Program-made: the position numbers and the translations under genes
Shown here: positions 43,648 to 53,508 of the stretch, in pieces
Layout of the letters: each line of letters begins with the position of its first letter
How positions within the stretch are numbered: the first letter of the stretch is position 1
Notes under the pieces: model-generated
Databases searched by the model: none
What the model was told of the DNA's origin: nothing
Seen by the model: only the letters and a program-made list of their open reading frames with translations
From: Phanerodontia chrysosporium
Lineage: Eukaryota > Basidiomycota > Agaricomycetes > Polyporales > Phanerochaetaceae
NCBI GenBank assembly: GCA_001910725.1
Contig: MJGA01000004.1
Coordinates: 434,001 to 498,000, forward strand
Length of the DNA: 64,000 bases
Reading direction: 5' to 3'

Positions 43648-46452
43648 TTATATATTATATATGTTCCAAGTCTGCACAGGTAACGACGTTAGCGTGAGCA
43701 ATTGCTCCTTTGCAAAACGTAGGATACGTACTTTGCGCCACTGCAAACCCCAGTGGTCATTGATGGGTCCGTCGATTCCAAAGGCGACACCCTTGAACCA
43801 CCAGAACGTGCCGACGATGGAGGTCACACAGACCCAGAAGACAATCCATTTTGTCCGCTCTGACAGACGGCGAGCGGTAAAGACGAAGTGGTCGATCAGA
43901 TGGGCGAGCATAAGAACGGCGAAGTAGAGAGTTGGCAGCTAAAAGGATATCAGCCCGTCATTGCTAACGACACGATGTGGCATGCTTACGTAGTGGTGAA
44001 TATAGGTAACTCGGCCCATGATCAAGAAGGGGACTGCAACGGGGATCAGCTGTGAACCTCTTACGAAATAACGACACTCACAGAAATGGAGGAACCAGCC
44101 TAGGAAGGCTATCTTGCCTACGTAGATGAAGTGATCCCACTCTCTCGGCTCCATGTCGACATACTTCCGTTGCATACGCATGAGGTAATACACCAATGCC
44201 ACGACCGACACGATCAGGCTGACCGCGCCGCCCCACCAGATCACGGGAGTGCCGAGGAGGTAGTATTTCGTCTGGTGGTCACCCCACCCACACATGCGCA
44301 GGCCGAGGCGGAGGAAGGGCCAGTCGAACGGCTTCGACGCGAGGATATCCTCCTTGTCGGGGTCAGGAATGAGCGCGTTGTTCGAGGTCATCATCGCAAC
44401 ATTCAGGTGCCAGAAGTCGCGGAGGAACGGCGACTTGTAGAGCTTTGCGTTGCCTGGCGGCAGGCGGTCGTTCCAGTGGCTCTCGACGTTCCAGTACGTG
44501 TGCGTGTCCTTCGGGTTGTTTTCGTTGACACAGCTGACCTCAACCTGCTTGAAACCCCATTGGGGCAGGATCGCATTGGCGGCGCGCAAGTAGCAGCCGA
44601 GAATCTGGTGGCGGAAGCGCATACGGGTGGTGAGCGAATGAATGCGCTCTGGCTTGCCGCGCGTGTTGGTATCGTCGACGACCTCCACGACCCAGTAGTC
44701 TTTCTCGTCACCGATAGTCGAGTTACCGTAGCAAGACACTTCGTTATTGAGCTTTGTGACCGGCGCGGGGATCGTATGCGAGTGCAGATTACGAGTTGTA
44801 GCGGCGTGGTTCAGACGAATGACATCACCGTCCTTCAGGAAACGGATCTCGCCCTCAGGATCGTAGGGAGGCTCGTCCCAGCGAGGCAGGACGACCCAAT
44901 CGTTGTTTTCGTCCTTGTAGTGATAGCATGTCACCTGCTGTTGTCCCGAACCAGAGGGGTAGGTCTGAACATGAGAATGCAAGAGGCCTCCGCCGTAGCC
45001 CACATTCTTGAGAGTAACTTTAGACCCGAAGGCAACCTCCAGAGGCGAATGTGCGAAGTCATTGCCAACAAGATTCGCCTGGAACAAGGAGCTCATCTGA
45101 GCATCACCCGGACCCGAGTGGTTTAGGATCAGGAAATGGATCTTGAAGGAGGCCATGTAAACCAGCATCGGCAGGACAATGAGGCAAAGGATACGGGCAC
45201 CCCAGTGCCGGCATTGGTCGCGCTAGACAACGTTAGGCTAATAATAGCGCAGTTCTAGATGTCCGAACTTACCACAGACATCTTCAAGTCGCCAAATTTA
45301 TCCCAGAGATCCTCGATTGTGTAGAGTCCTACCAGCGCGGTAACAAATAGACCGACCCACTTCACACTCGTTACGCATCCAATAGAATAACCAGTCATTG
45401 CGAGCCAGAACCACCAGTCGACGGAGAAGGACCTACACGCTGTTAGTATGGTATGACGGAATATTGCTGGGACACGTACTGGTATTGCTGGTTGTGGAAC
45501 TTCGTGAGGCAGAAAACAGTAGTGAACGTAAAGAAGAGCAGCATAGAGTCGAGCAGAATGAAGCGCGAGATACAGAGCCAGCCGACATCTAGGAAATGCG
45601 GGTCACGACCAGTCGCAGTGTAGCGCAGCACATCACTCACCGAGCAGAACCATCAAGGCGACAAGATGACACGCACGCCAGCTCATCCCTAGTTCGACAG
45701 CAGTGTACCAGCCGAGGGGAACCAGGGCGACACCGAACATGGCCATCATGACGCGCATGGCCACATACGGCACAGTATCCGGGTATTGCTCGCCGCTCTT
45801 GAACTCGAAGTGGCCGTCGTAGCCTGCCAGCAGGCCCGCGAGGCCGACCAGCATCTTCCCGAGCGGCGGGTGCACGTCGAAGTAGAACTCGCGCTTCAGG
45901 TAGTGGCTCCCGAACTTGCCAAAGTGCGCCTCGTCCCAGACGACGACCGGCGAGTGCCCGATCTTGTGGAAGCGCGTCCAGCACGAAAGCAGCGTGTACA
46001 CGATCGGCGGGATGTGCTCCAGGTTCTGTTGAATGAACTCGCGCTGGGGCGCCGCAGGGTCAGCAGAGGGCCCGTCAGAGAGGGCCGGGCATACGCACGA
46101 CGGTCGTCGGTGGTGGTGGGGGCGGCCTACGTGGCCGTCCGCTGCTGACGGGCATCTTGGAAGCCTTCATTTTGCTGTAGACGTCCTTCCCCTCATCGTC
46201 GTAGTCGATGGGGGCATCCGGATGGGTGTCGTATACGCCATTGCCCCCGGGCGTACGCGTGACCCTCCTGCGCGCTGTCTCCTCGCTCATGAAGTGCAGA
46301 GGCAGCTCTTCCTTCTCTTCGGGCCAGCCAGCAGCGCGTGAAGTCGTCGTATGAGAGTGTGGATAGTGGATTTCCTCGAAGTCAGAGGAGGTGCGCGGAG
46401 AGTCCTCTGGAGTGCCGAGGTTGAGAGAGATTGAGTCTGAGCGTTTCAACAT
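43648..46452 (-). CDS. PMT2: Dolichyl-phosphate-mannose protein mannosyltransferase, PMT2 type
   Basis: Adds mannose from dolichyl-phosphate-mannose to Ser/Thr of secretory proteins in the ER membrane. Seven exons (46452-46099, 46043-45641, 45588-45480, 45432-45273, 45222-43990, 43938-43732, 43671-43648) sum to 2490 nt, 829 aa. The catalytic loop VVVWDEAHFGKFGSHYLKR carries the essential D-E pair, and FYFDVHPPLGKMLVGLAGLL follows. SGPGDAQMSSLFQANL begins the luminal MIR region (about 350-540), with HSHVQTYPSGSGQQQVTCY and LRHQILGCYL-like motifs. C-terminal membrane helices end in KTWNIYNI, reached through a 60-nt last intron; reading through that intron also stays open to the same stop, so two C-termini are possible. 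The luminal text fits the Pmt2 subfamily, which acts as a heterodimer with Pmt1-type enzymes. Confidence 0.93.
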
Positions 46453-46916
46453 TCGCTGGCGTCGAGTCGATCACAGCTGTAATTGCTGCTTTGCAGAACT
46501 ATTCAGCCAAGGGTGCCGCACATGCGCTGGCAAAAAGAGAAAGAGCGGACAGCAAGGAAAGCAAGAAAGCAGGAATATATGGCAGGTGGTAGTGGTATAA
46601 AATGATGCGCAGTTTCGCCTGGGTTCCTCCTAATGACACGTTGCACAGCAGCATGACTGCCGCCGGTGCCTATTACCTGCATCTGTTCTGCGCAATTGCT
46701 CTCGTGCAGCCCGTTAAAACAGTCCGGAGTATTATGCGCATGTATAGAACAAGAGAGAAGATGGAGCAGAATACTTTTGAGCGAAAGTACACTAATACAG
46801 AGAGTGAGAAAACAAGGAGAGAAAACGATACAGGGGAAGAGAAACCGTGAGAAGTCTACTTGTGCCTCTGGTACACCGCTATGAACCACATTCTTTAGCA
46901 AATGCGCACATGGAGG
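46453..46916 (-). promoter_or_regulatory. PMT upstream region
   Basis: 464 bp between the PMT start and the fibrillarin stop, both minus strand. Purine-rich from about 46740 to 46850 ('agagagaagatggagcag'). No coding or RNA gene recognised; a C/D-box snoRNA was looked for because of the neighbour but no C/D pair with a terminal stem was found. Confidence 0.4.
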
Positions 46917-48055
46917 TTAAGAGAGGAACATACCTGCTACCATGGCGTGGTCACGTTCGTACGGCTCGAGGGTCACCTGCTCGAGGGGCTTGAACTTCAG
47001 TTGCCGGAGAGTGTTGACCTCCTGTGCGAAAACGGTCGCCGGGGCCATTGTTGAATCGATACAGCTCGCCTTGATGGAAATAACGGCATGGCCGCCGTTC
47101 TTGAGGAAGTACTCGGCGTTGAGGCCGACGATACGCGCCTGGTCGGGCTGAGCGACATCGGCGAAGACAACGTCGACCGCGGAGACGAGCATGCGGTACT
47201 TTTGTGGTGTACGGGCATCCTCAACGATGGGGATAACGTTGGTGCGCTTCTTGGCCATGCCGATGAGGTCACGGCCTGACCGTGGTGAGAACTCGACCGC
47301 GTAGACGACACCCTCCTGTAACTCCATGAATAAACGCTTTCCATTATCAGTGCACTGTCGCAAACGTACCGGGCCGACAATGTCTGCTACGTGAGACACG
47401 GATGTACCGCTGGCAGCACCGAGGTAGAGAACCTTCTTGCCAGGCTCGATGAAAATGTGGTCCATACCGCCGAGAACACCGGCAGCAAGCTTGGAGCGGA
47501 AGGGGTTCCAGACACGGTACTCGATCTTGGTGCCCTCGACGCCTCCCTCGACAGATATGCGCTTCTCGCCGTAGACGGACTCGCCAGGGACAAGGTTCTT
47601 GGTGACAAGCATGTGCTCCTTGCCCTTGGCAATGAAGACACCGGGGTGCCTGTGAGGCTCGATGATAACGTTCGAGCCGCCCTTGGCACCGCCCCTTGCG
47701 CCGCCGCGACCACCACCACGGCCGCCGCGACCCCTGGGGGCACCCCGTCCACCGCCGCGACCACCAGGACCGCCGCGCTTTGCTACACCACCACGGCCAG
47801 CGGGGCCTCCTCCTGTTGTGTGACAATTGGGCTTGAGTTTTCTGCGGTGGTGACCGTGTTCTTGTACGCACCTCTGCCTCCGCCGCGGCCGCCCCGAGCA
47901 GCACCCCCACGACCGCCTGCACCACCCCCACGTCCACCACCACCACGTCCGCCACCAAAGCCGCCACGACCGCCTGATTGACCTACAGTAGAGTGAGCTT
48001 GTCAGAGTACATTCCCCTCGCAACGTTTGCGCGACCTGAACGTACCGAATGCCAT
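46917..48055 (-). CDS. NOP1: Fibrillarin (box C/D snoRNP 2'-O-methyltransferase)
   Basis: Catalytic subunit of box C/D snoRNPs, which 2'-O-methylates pre-rRNA in the nucleolus and also methylates a glutamine of histone H2A. Four exons (48055-48046, 47982-47872, 47812-47370, 47315-46917) sum to 963 nt, 320 aa, usual for the family. The start [18 protein letters not shown] begins an Arg/Gly-rich GAR domain of about 85 residues that spans two introns. The methyltransferase domain follows: [38 protein letters not shown] (SAM-binding motif I), [26 protein letters not shown] and [16 protein letters not shown], with the K-D-K-H style catalytic residues in the expected order. The C-terminus is [13 protein letters not shown]. 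No frame breaks. Confidence 0.97.
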
Positions 48056-48947
48056 GTTATCCTACCAGCGGTGTGCGTAGACTTCAGGTCTTTACGATGG
48101 CGCTTCGCAGAAATTTTTGGTTGAAAGGCAGCTTCCAGGAATGGCAGGTCCACTAATGCTTATTTTGATGGATATCCCCTTATCCGAGAAAACCTTGATA
48201 TCTCGGCTCCCACGGTGGTCCTCGGGGTTCGGCTGATCGCCCCTGCCATATATGTCTTCCGCCAAGGTTTATACCACGATCCAGTGATGCGCCGATCCAG
48301 GTTGAGCGCGCGGGCACTCCCATCCCTTTGCGTTTCGTGGTTCCTCACTCGAGCTCACGCAAAGTCCTTCAGAGAGCGAGCATGGCTACAGCAAGTGCTG
48401 TGTATATAATCCATCTAAACCTTGGATGATGATGCTGCGCACCCATCACGCAACTCAAGGATCCGAAGGCCGGCATCAAGGCGCTAAAGCTGCCGCTGCC
48501 GCTGGAAAACCGCGGGATCGACGGCGTGGATTTAGCATGTGTTGTGAGCCCATGACCTGAAAGACCTACGCTGTTCAATGTACATCTCTGTTAAGCTATT
48601 TGTGAGTGGTGACTAGCAGGCCCCAATCGTCAAATGCTTGAGCCCATCCGGTGAGCTTTCGGTAGACTCGTCAATGTTGCTATGATCGCCGAGGGCGGAA
48701 TCACAACAGTTCCCATTTTTGCTTGGGCCTGGTCGAAAGGGAAAGAAGCAGGCATCGGACTCGGAAGAGACTCGGCAAAGCCGCCATTGGAGTGCGGGCG
48801 CACCCAGGCCGTCTCTTTCCCCAGACCTTGCTTGTGACCGTTCTCCTTTCTCCAGAGCGAGCCTATAACTGGGTGGGATCTCGCCCGTTCCCCTGTCGGT
48901 GCGCTGTCTTTCTCTGTTTTGACGTGTCAAGTCCTAGTTCTCAACTC
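48056..48947. promoter_or_regulatory. Divergent promoter region, NOP1 / MFS1
   Basis: 892 bp between the fibrillarin start (leftward) and the first MFS transporter start (rightward). AT-rich near 48100-48180, then mixed. 'tgatgatgatgctg' at 48424-48436 contains a C-box-like TGATGAT, but no D box with a flanking stem was found, so no snoRNA is claimed. No protein gene is supported. Confidence 0.4.
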
Positions 48948-50740
48948 ATGAACAGTACTTCGAGCTCTAGTCGACGTCAGGTACAAATGGCCATCTGTCA
49001 GGAGCAGTCTATCGTCTCCGTTCCCCAGGACCGCGCGGATGACGAGAAGACGATTCGCGTTGAACGTGAGGACAGCGAGAAAAAGGACCTCGAAGGAGGG
49101 CTTCCTCTATCTCCCACAGGTTCCGGTGCTGGCTCGATCAAGCTCGAGCAGACGAACCAAGACGCCGAGTTCACACTTGAAGACGACTTTCCCGATGGCG
49201 GCCTCAAAGCGTGGACCGTCGTGCTTGGTGTGAGTGTTTTCTGCCCGCTTCTTGCCGACGTCACTGACGTTCTGCCAGGCATCGCTAGGAACATTCGCCA
49301 CATTCGGTTTCGTCAATGCCTGGGGTGTGCGTACACATCCGTCCTTGCGCTGTCTCCCCAGTTGACGGTCGCCCTTGCAGGTGTTCCAAGCTTACTACGA
49401 GCAGACGCTGCTCAGTGACACCTCGCCATCAACGATGTGCGTACCGCTTGTATTCCTAAGCACGTGTTTCCTCTACTAACGCCTGTCTGTAGTGCATGGA
49501 TTGGCTCAATTCAGGTAAGCCGCTGCCTCCTTTGGACCGCTTTGACCGCTCATTGCTGCGCAGTATGCCCTCGTCTTCATCCCTGGACTCGTCACCGGAC
49601 GGCTGTTCGACAAAGGCGTGTTCAAGGCCCCCCTCGCGGCCGCCTCGGCCTTCCTCATTGTGGCAACGTTCCTCGTCGCGCAATGCAAGGTGTATTGGCA
49701 GTTCCTTCTGTGCCAGGGTTTCGCTGTGGGGGTCAGTGTCTCGGACCATCCCTGATCGTGCGTACGCTCATCTCCTAGTCTAGCTCGGCTCGGGCGTAAT
49801 CTTCGGCCCATTGTTGGGCGTCGTAGCACACTGGTTCAAACGGCGAAAGGGACTAGCCCTCGGTATCGTCGCCGTCGGCTCTAGCATAGGCGGCACTCTC
49901 TTCCCTATCGCCGCTCGCAATCTTATTCAAGAAGTCGGGTACGTAATATCCTACCTAACTGTGAGATTGTGTTGACCATTCCTAGGTTTCCATGGACAAT
50001 GCGCATAATCGGATTCATCCTTCTCGCTACCCTTACTGTGACTAATCTTACACTCTCGCGACGGCTGCCTCCCAAGGACGCCTCGGGCCCATTCATCAAC
50101 CTCCAGGCCTTCAGAAACCCTGCGTACACGTTTTACTGTGCGGCAGGGTTTGTGACCTTCCTCGGATTGTACACAGTGAGTCATAATACATTTTCCGCTG
50201 CCGTTCCGCGGTGCTAACCGTTCAATAGGTCTTGACGTACATCGACGTTAGCGCGGCGTTCGTGGGCCTCGACCCCAACTTCTCTTTCTACTTGGTCTCC
50301 GTGGCCAATGCTGGATCGTTCGTCGGACGTCTAGCAGGCGGTCTTCTGTCCGACAAATACGGTACGAAGCCCTCGAGCTGCGCGCCACCCAAGAATAGAT
50401 GCTTACTCATACTTATTAGGCGCGCTGAACATCATGATTCCATCGACTTTCGTCGCGGGAATCTTGACTTATGCCTGGCCCTTCGTCACAAACAAAGGTG
50501 GCTACGTCGTCGTTGGCCTGATCTATGGGTACGCTTCTCATTCGACGAGACTCGACGTTTTCTCATGATGTCATCCGTAGCATCTCGTCAGGCGTGTTCG
50601 TCTCGATGCTTGCCGCGCCTCTCGTCGAGATGGGCGAGACACACGACGTCGGTCTGCGCCTAGGCATGTTCTTCACCATCCTTGCGCTTGGCGCACTCGC
50701 CGGCCCGCCGATCTCAGGAGCAATCAACGAAGCTACCGAT

Positions 50741-50746
50741 GGCTTC
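50741..50746. repeat. Target-site duplication, left (ggcttc)
   Basis: ggcttc abuts the left arm of the foldback element and recurs at 52743-52748 after the right arm. With the preceding t it could be read as a 7-bp duplication. Joining the flanks gives the transporter's GAT-GGC-TTC-AAA codons in frame. Confidence 0.85.
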
Positions 50747-51304
50747 ACACCTGATGCGCCCAATTTCTGGCGGTCGTTAGGCTTGGTGTCAGATGGTGAT
50801 GGCGAGGCTCTTAGCCTTGCGATCCTGCGAAACGCGGGCTTCCCGAGAAATCGTCGTGAGCTAGGTGGGTGGTCTGAGATCGGAAGCCCAAGCACGAGCC
50901 CGTCCCGCCCTGTTCCGAGCGTGATCCCGCTGCCGACTGCCATCCCTGGTAGTGTCCCCGCCCCTTCTGCACAGCTCCGCGCTCCGCGCTCCCCGACGAC
51001 CCTCTCCTGCGCTCTCCCGCGCTCCTCGTCCATTGTCCAGCCCACCCACTGGCGCCTTGTCCCCTCCGCGGGCGTGCGCGCCAGTATCTCCCGGCCCCTC
51101 CGCGCTTACCGCCGCTCCCGTGCGCCTAGGTGCGCCCGCGCCCGCACTCATCCAGATATGGAAATGGGCGCCTGGCGCGAGAATATCGCGCAAGGAGCCG
51201 TTTCCCTGGCTCCCTGCGCTCTCCCTCGATGCCGACAGGTAGGATATGTAGTATACCATGTGTAAGCATGTGTGTCGACCAGTAGCCCTTAGTCTGGGGC
51301 AGTC
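50747..51304 (+). repeat. Left terminal inverted repeat, 558 bp
   Basis: Starts acacctgatgcgcccaattt and runs to ggggcagtc. It is the reverse complement of 52192-52742, with three single-base differences and one 7-bp insertion seen by eye (an extra gcgctcc in the left arm near 50985). GC-rich; open frames inside are compositional. Confidence 0.92.
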
Positions 51305-52191
51305 TCTCCGCCCTTATCATTCTAACTGCAATTTATTCGAAATAAATCGTGAAGCATGGTGTATATCAAAGGTAGAGGTGTGGTAGACTCGCTTTAAATT
51401 ACGAAATACAGTGTGAAAACCACATATTTAAAGCTTAGCATGTTATGGGCTCAACTGAATATCATATGAATAAAATACAATTATAATCGAATTTTATTCG
51501 CCAAGCACAAGCCTTCTCAGCATGTCTCCTTGGCCCTGCAGTTGTGGGGAAGGAGATCAAGTGTATACAGGTCTGTTAGCATCTAGATAACGCGCAGAAA
51601 CGCGTCAGGGCGCGTATAGTCGCAGCTCATAGATATAATGACCGCATAAATTGGATTTCTTGACAGAATTACCATCAGGTATGTCGTGACCAGATCTCGG
51701 CCCTTTCGCCATTGATAAGGCTGCATTTTTTAGGGACACTGTATCTACTTGCTATAAATCCAGTCGCTCTATACCGCCTACCTAAATCTTAAGAACTTGA
51801 GAGTGATCTTGACGATCTCTACAAGATCAGCGCGGAAGCGCCCAAAACAATTGGCAGATTCGTTACACCAGAGACGATGGAGACTGCAGGGGAAATTCTC
51901 AAGCGCATACAAAGAGTTCCGAGGGTACGCTGATACCATATGTTGATATATTATATCATACTCCTGGCCTACCAGGACAGCACAAATATAATCCCATTCT
52001 AACCAGAGTTTTCCACCTGTTACAACGGCTAGATTAATCCCATGACCCGTTGAGGTCCGTTAAATACATTTGTGTACGGATCGTAATATTCAATGCAGCA
52101 TTATCAGGTTCATGAGCACCAGAAACCATACCAAAATTGACTCCTGAGGCGGAAATTCGATTATATTCGATCTTGATACATGGGGGCGGGG

Positions 52192-52742
52192 GACTGCCCC
52201 AGACTAAGGGCTACTGGTCGACACACATGCTTACACATGGTATACTACATATCCTACCTGTCGGCATCGAGGGAGAGCGCAGGGAGCCAGGGAAACAGCT
52301 CCTTGCGCGATATTCTCGCGCCAGGCGCCCATTTCCATATCTGGATGAGTGCGGGCGCGGGTGCACCTAGGCGCACGGGAGCGGCGGTAAGCGCAGAGGG
52401 GCCGGGAGATACTGGCGCGCACGCCCGCGGAGGGGACAAGGCGCCAGTGGGTGGGCTGGACAATGGACGAGGAGCGCGGGAGAGCGCAGGAGAGGGTCGT
52501 CGGGGAGCGCGGAGCTGTGCAGAAGGGGCGGGGACACTACCAGGGATGGCAGTCGGCAGCGGGATCACGCTCGGAACAGGGCGGGACGGGCTCGTGCTTG
52601 GGCTTCCGATCTCAGACCACCCACCTAGCTCACGACGATTTCTCGGGAAGCCCGCGTTTCGCAGGATCGCAAGGCTAAGAGCCTCGCCATCACCATCTGA
52701 CACCAAGCCTAACGACCGCCAGAAATTGGGCGCATCAGGTGT
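52192..52742 (-). repeat. Right terminal inverted repeat, 551 bp
   Basis: Reverse complement of the left arm, lacking its 7-bp gcgctcc repeat. It ends ..gcatcaggtgt at the junction with the right target duplication. Confidence 0.92.
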
Positions 52743-52748
52743 GGCTTC
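52743..52748. repeat. Target-site duplication, right (ggcttc)
   Basis: Second copy of ggcttc; the MFS coding sequence continues from here (GGC-TTC-AAA-GCT-GTC). Confidence 0.85.
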
Positions 52749-52901
52749 AAAGCTGTCGGCTACTAGCAGGTTAGCGCTCATCTCGAGTCAATGCGAATGC
52801 TGAGGCTGACTCACCCTTCAGGCTCGGCGGTGATGGTATCCGTGCTCTTGCTCATTGTCGTCCGGCAAATCCTGCTGCGGCGGCTCTGGGGAAGGATCTA
52901 A

Positions 52902-53508
52902 AATGGCGCCCTTCGGACGACACGCCGATTCTATTCATTCTCATTTCACGCCCTCTTCACGCTTCTGGACACGTACGTACCCTAGACCACTCTGCATACG
53001 ATACCGCACGACTAGCATAGACCCTCCACGCACGTAAGTTATGTAATAGGCATCCCGGATGTATTCACCCTTCCAATGGCACGACCCGTCTTTTCTCTCA
53101 TACAGCTCATCTCCGCGGGTCGCTGACGCCTGCGGTGCACCGTTCCTTCGGACTGATCGGGCGACGGGGCGTCGCCACAAAGCCTTTCGACGCAGTGCGC
53201 CTTCCATAGGGGGGCAGGGTCGGCCCAAACGCGGCAGGTGTGCTCGTTCGCTCGGAACTGGACCGGCTAGCCGCGGTGCGGGGACGGTGTTTCACGTCTT
53301 GGGTCTCAAACAGGCTCTCGCGGACCTGTGACGACTGGCCTTGGCTTAGAGAGCCCGCACGGCTAACAGGGCGTCCGCCGCCTTACCGGTCGCGTGGATC
53401 CTGCATCGGGCCCTTTAATAGTAGGCCAGGCCCTGGGACCCTCTGTTCGGCCGTTCGACTTCCCGCTGCTCTCCCCTCTCCCTGCTCTGCTTCTCGTCCG
53501 GCTGGGCC
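52902..53508. promoter_or_regulatory. Spacer between tandem MFS genes
   Basis: 607 bp separating the interrupted transporter from its intact tandem copy. It must contain the promoter of the second gene. Open frames on both strands (for example 53107-53295) lack motifs. No repeat of the foldback arms is seen here. Confidence 0.4.

Larger units (their letters stand above)
50747..52742. mobile_element. Foldback/long-TIR DNA transposon, non-autonomous, 1996 bp
   Basis: Two inverted arms of 558 and 551 bp enclose an AT-rich core (51305-52191) of about 890 bp with no open frame long enough for a transposase. It is flanked by a 6-7-bp duplication of transporter coding sequence (ggcttc). Long arms and no enzyme gene fit a foldback or MITE-like element mobilised in trans. 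A family cannot be named from the ends (ACACCTGATG...). Arms of about 99% identity suggest a young insertion or gene conversion between arms. Confidence 0.88.
48948..52901 (+). pseudogene. MFS monocarboxylate-type transporter, interrupted by a foldback element
   Basis: ATG 48948 begins an acidic N-terminus; exons then give the 12-helix core of the fungal monocarboxylate-permease-like MFS family (AWTVVLG/ASLGTFATFGFVNAWG, AWIGSIQ/YALVFIPGLVTGRLFDKG, IFGPLLGVVAHWFKRRKGLALG, SFVGRLAGGLLSDKYG, GVFVSMLAAPLVEMGE, ALGALAGPPISGAINEATDGF). Every intron matches a position in the tandem paralogue at 53509-55441. At 50746 the last long exon is cut by a 1996-bp element. The coding sequence resumes at 52743 with GFKAVGYY, then a short final exon (GSAVMVSVLLLIVVRQILL, ending TAA 52899-52901). 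Next to the second breakpoint one base seems missing (52765), creating an in-frame TAG. Unless the element is spliced out, the product loses its last helix. Confidence 0.8.

Noticed and set aside
47391..47981. 196-codon plus-strand frame antisense to fibrillarin
   Set aside because: Shadow of the Arg/Gly-rich GAR coding sequence; Pro/Thr-rich antisense of GGN codons.
48424..48560. Possible box C/D snoRNA beside fibrillarin
   Set aside because: A C-box-like TGATGAT is present but no D box at a sensible distance with a closing stem.
50747..51265. Open frames inside the foldback arms (both strands, both arms)
   Set aside because: They follow from GC-rich composition, are mirrored in both arms and have no domain features; not treated as genes or as a transposase.
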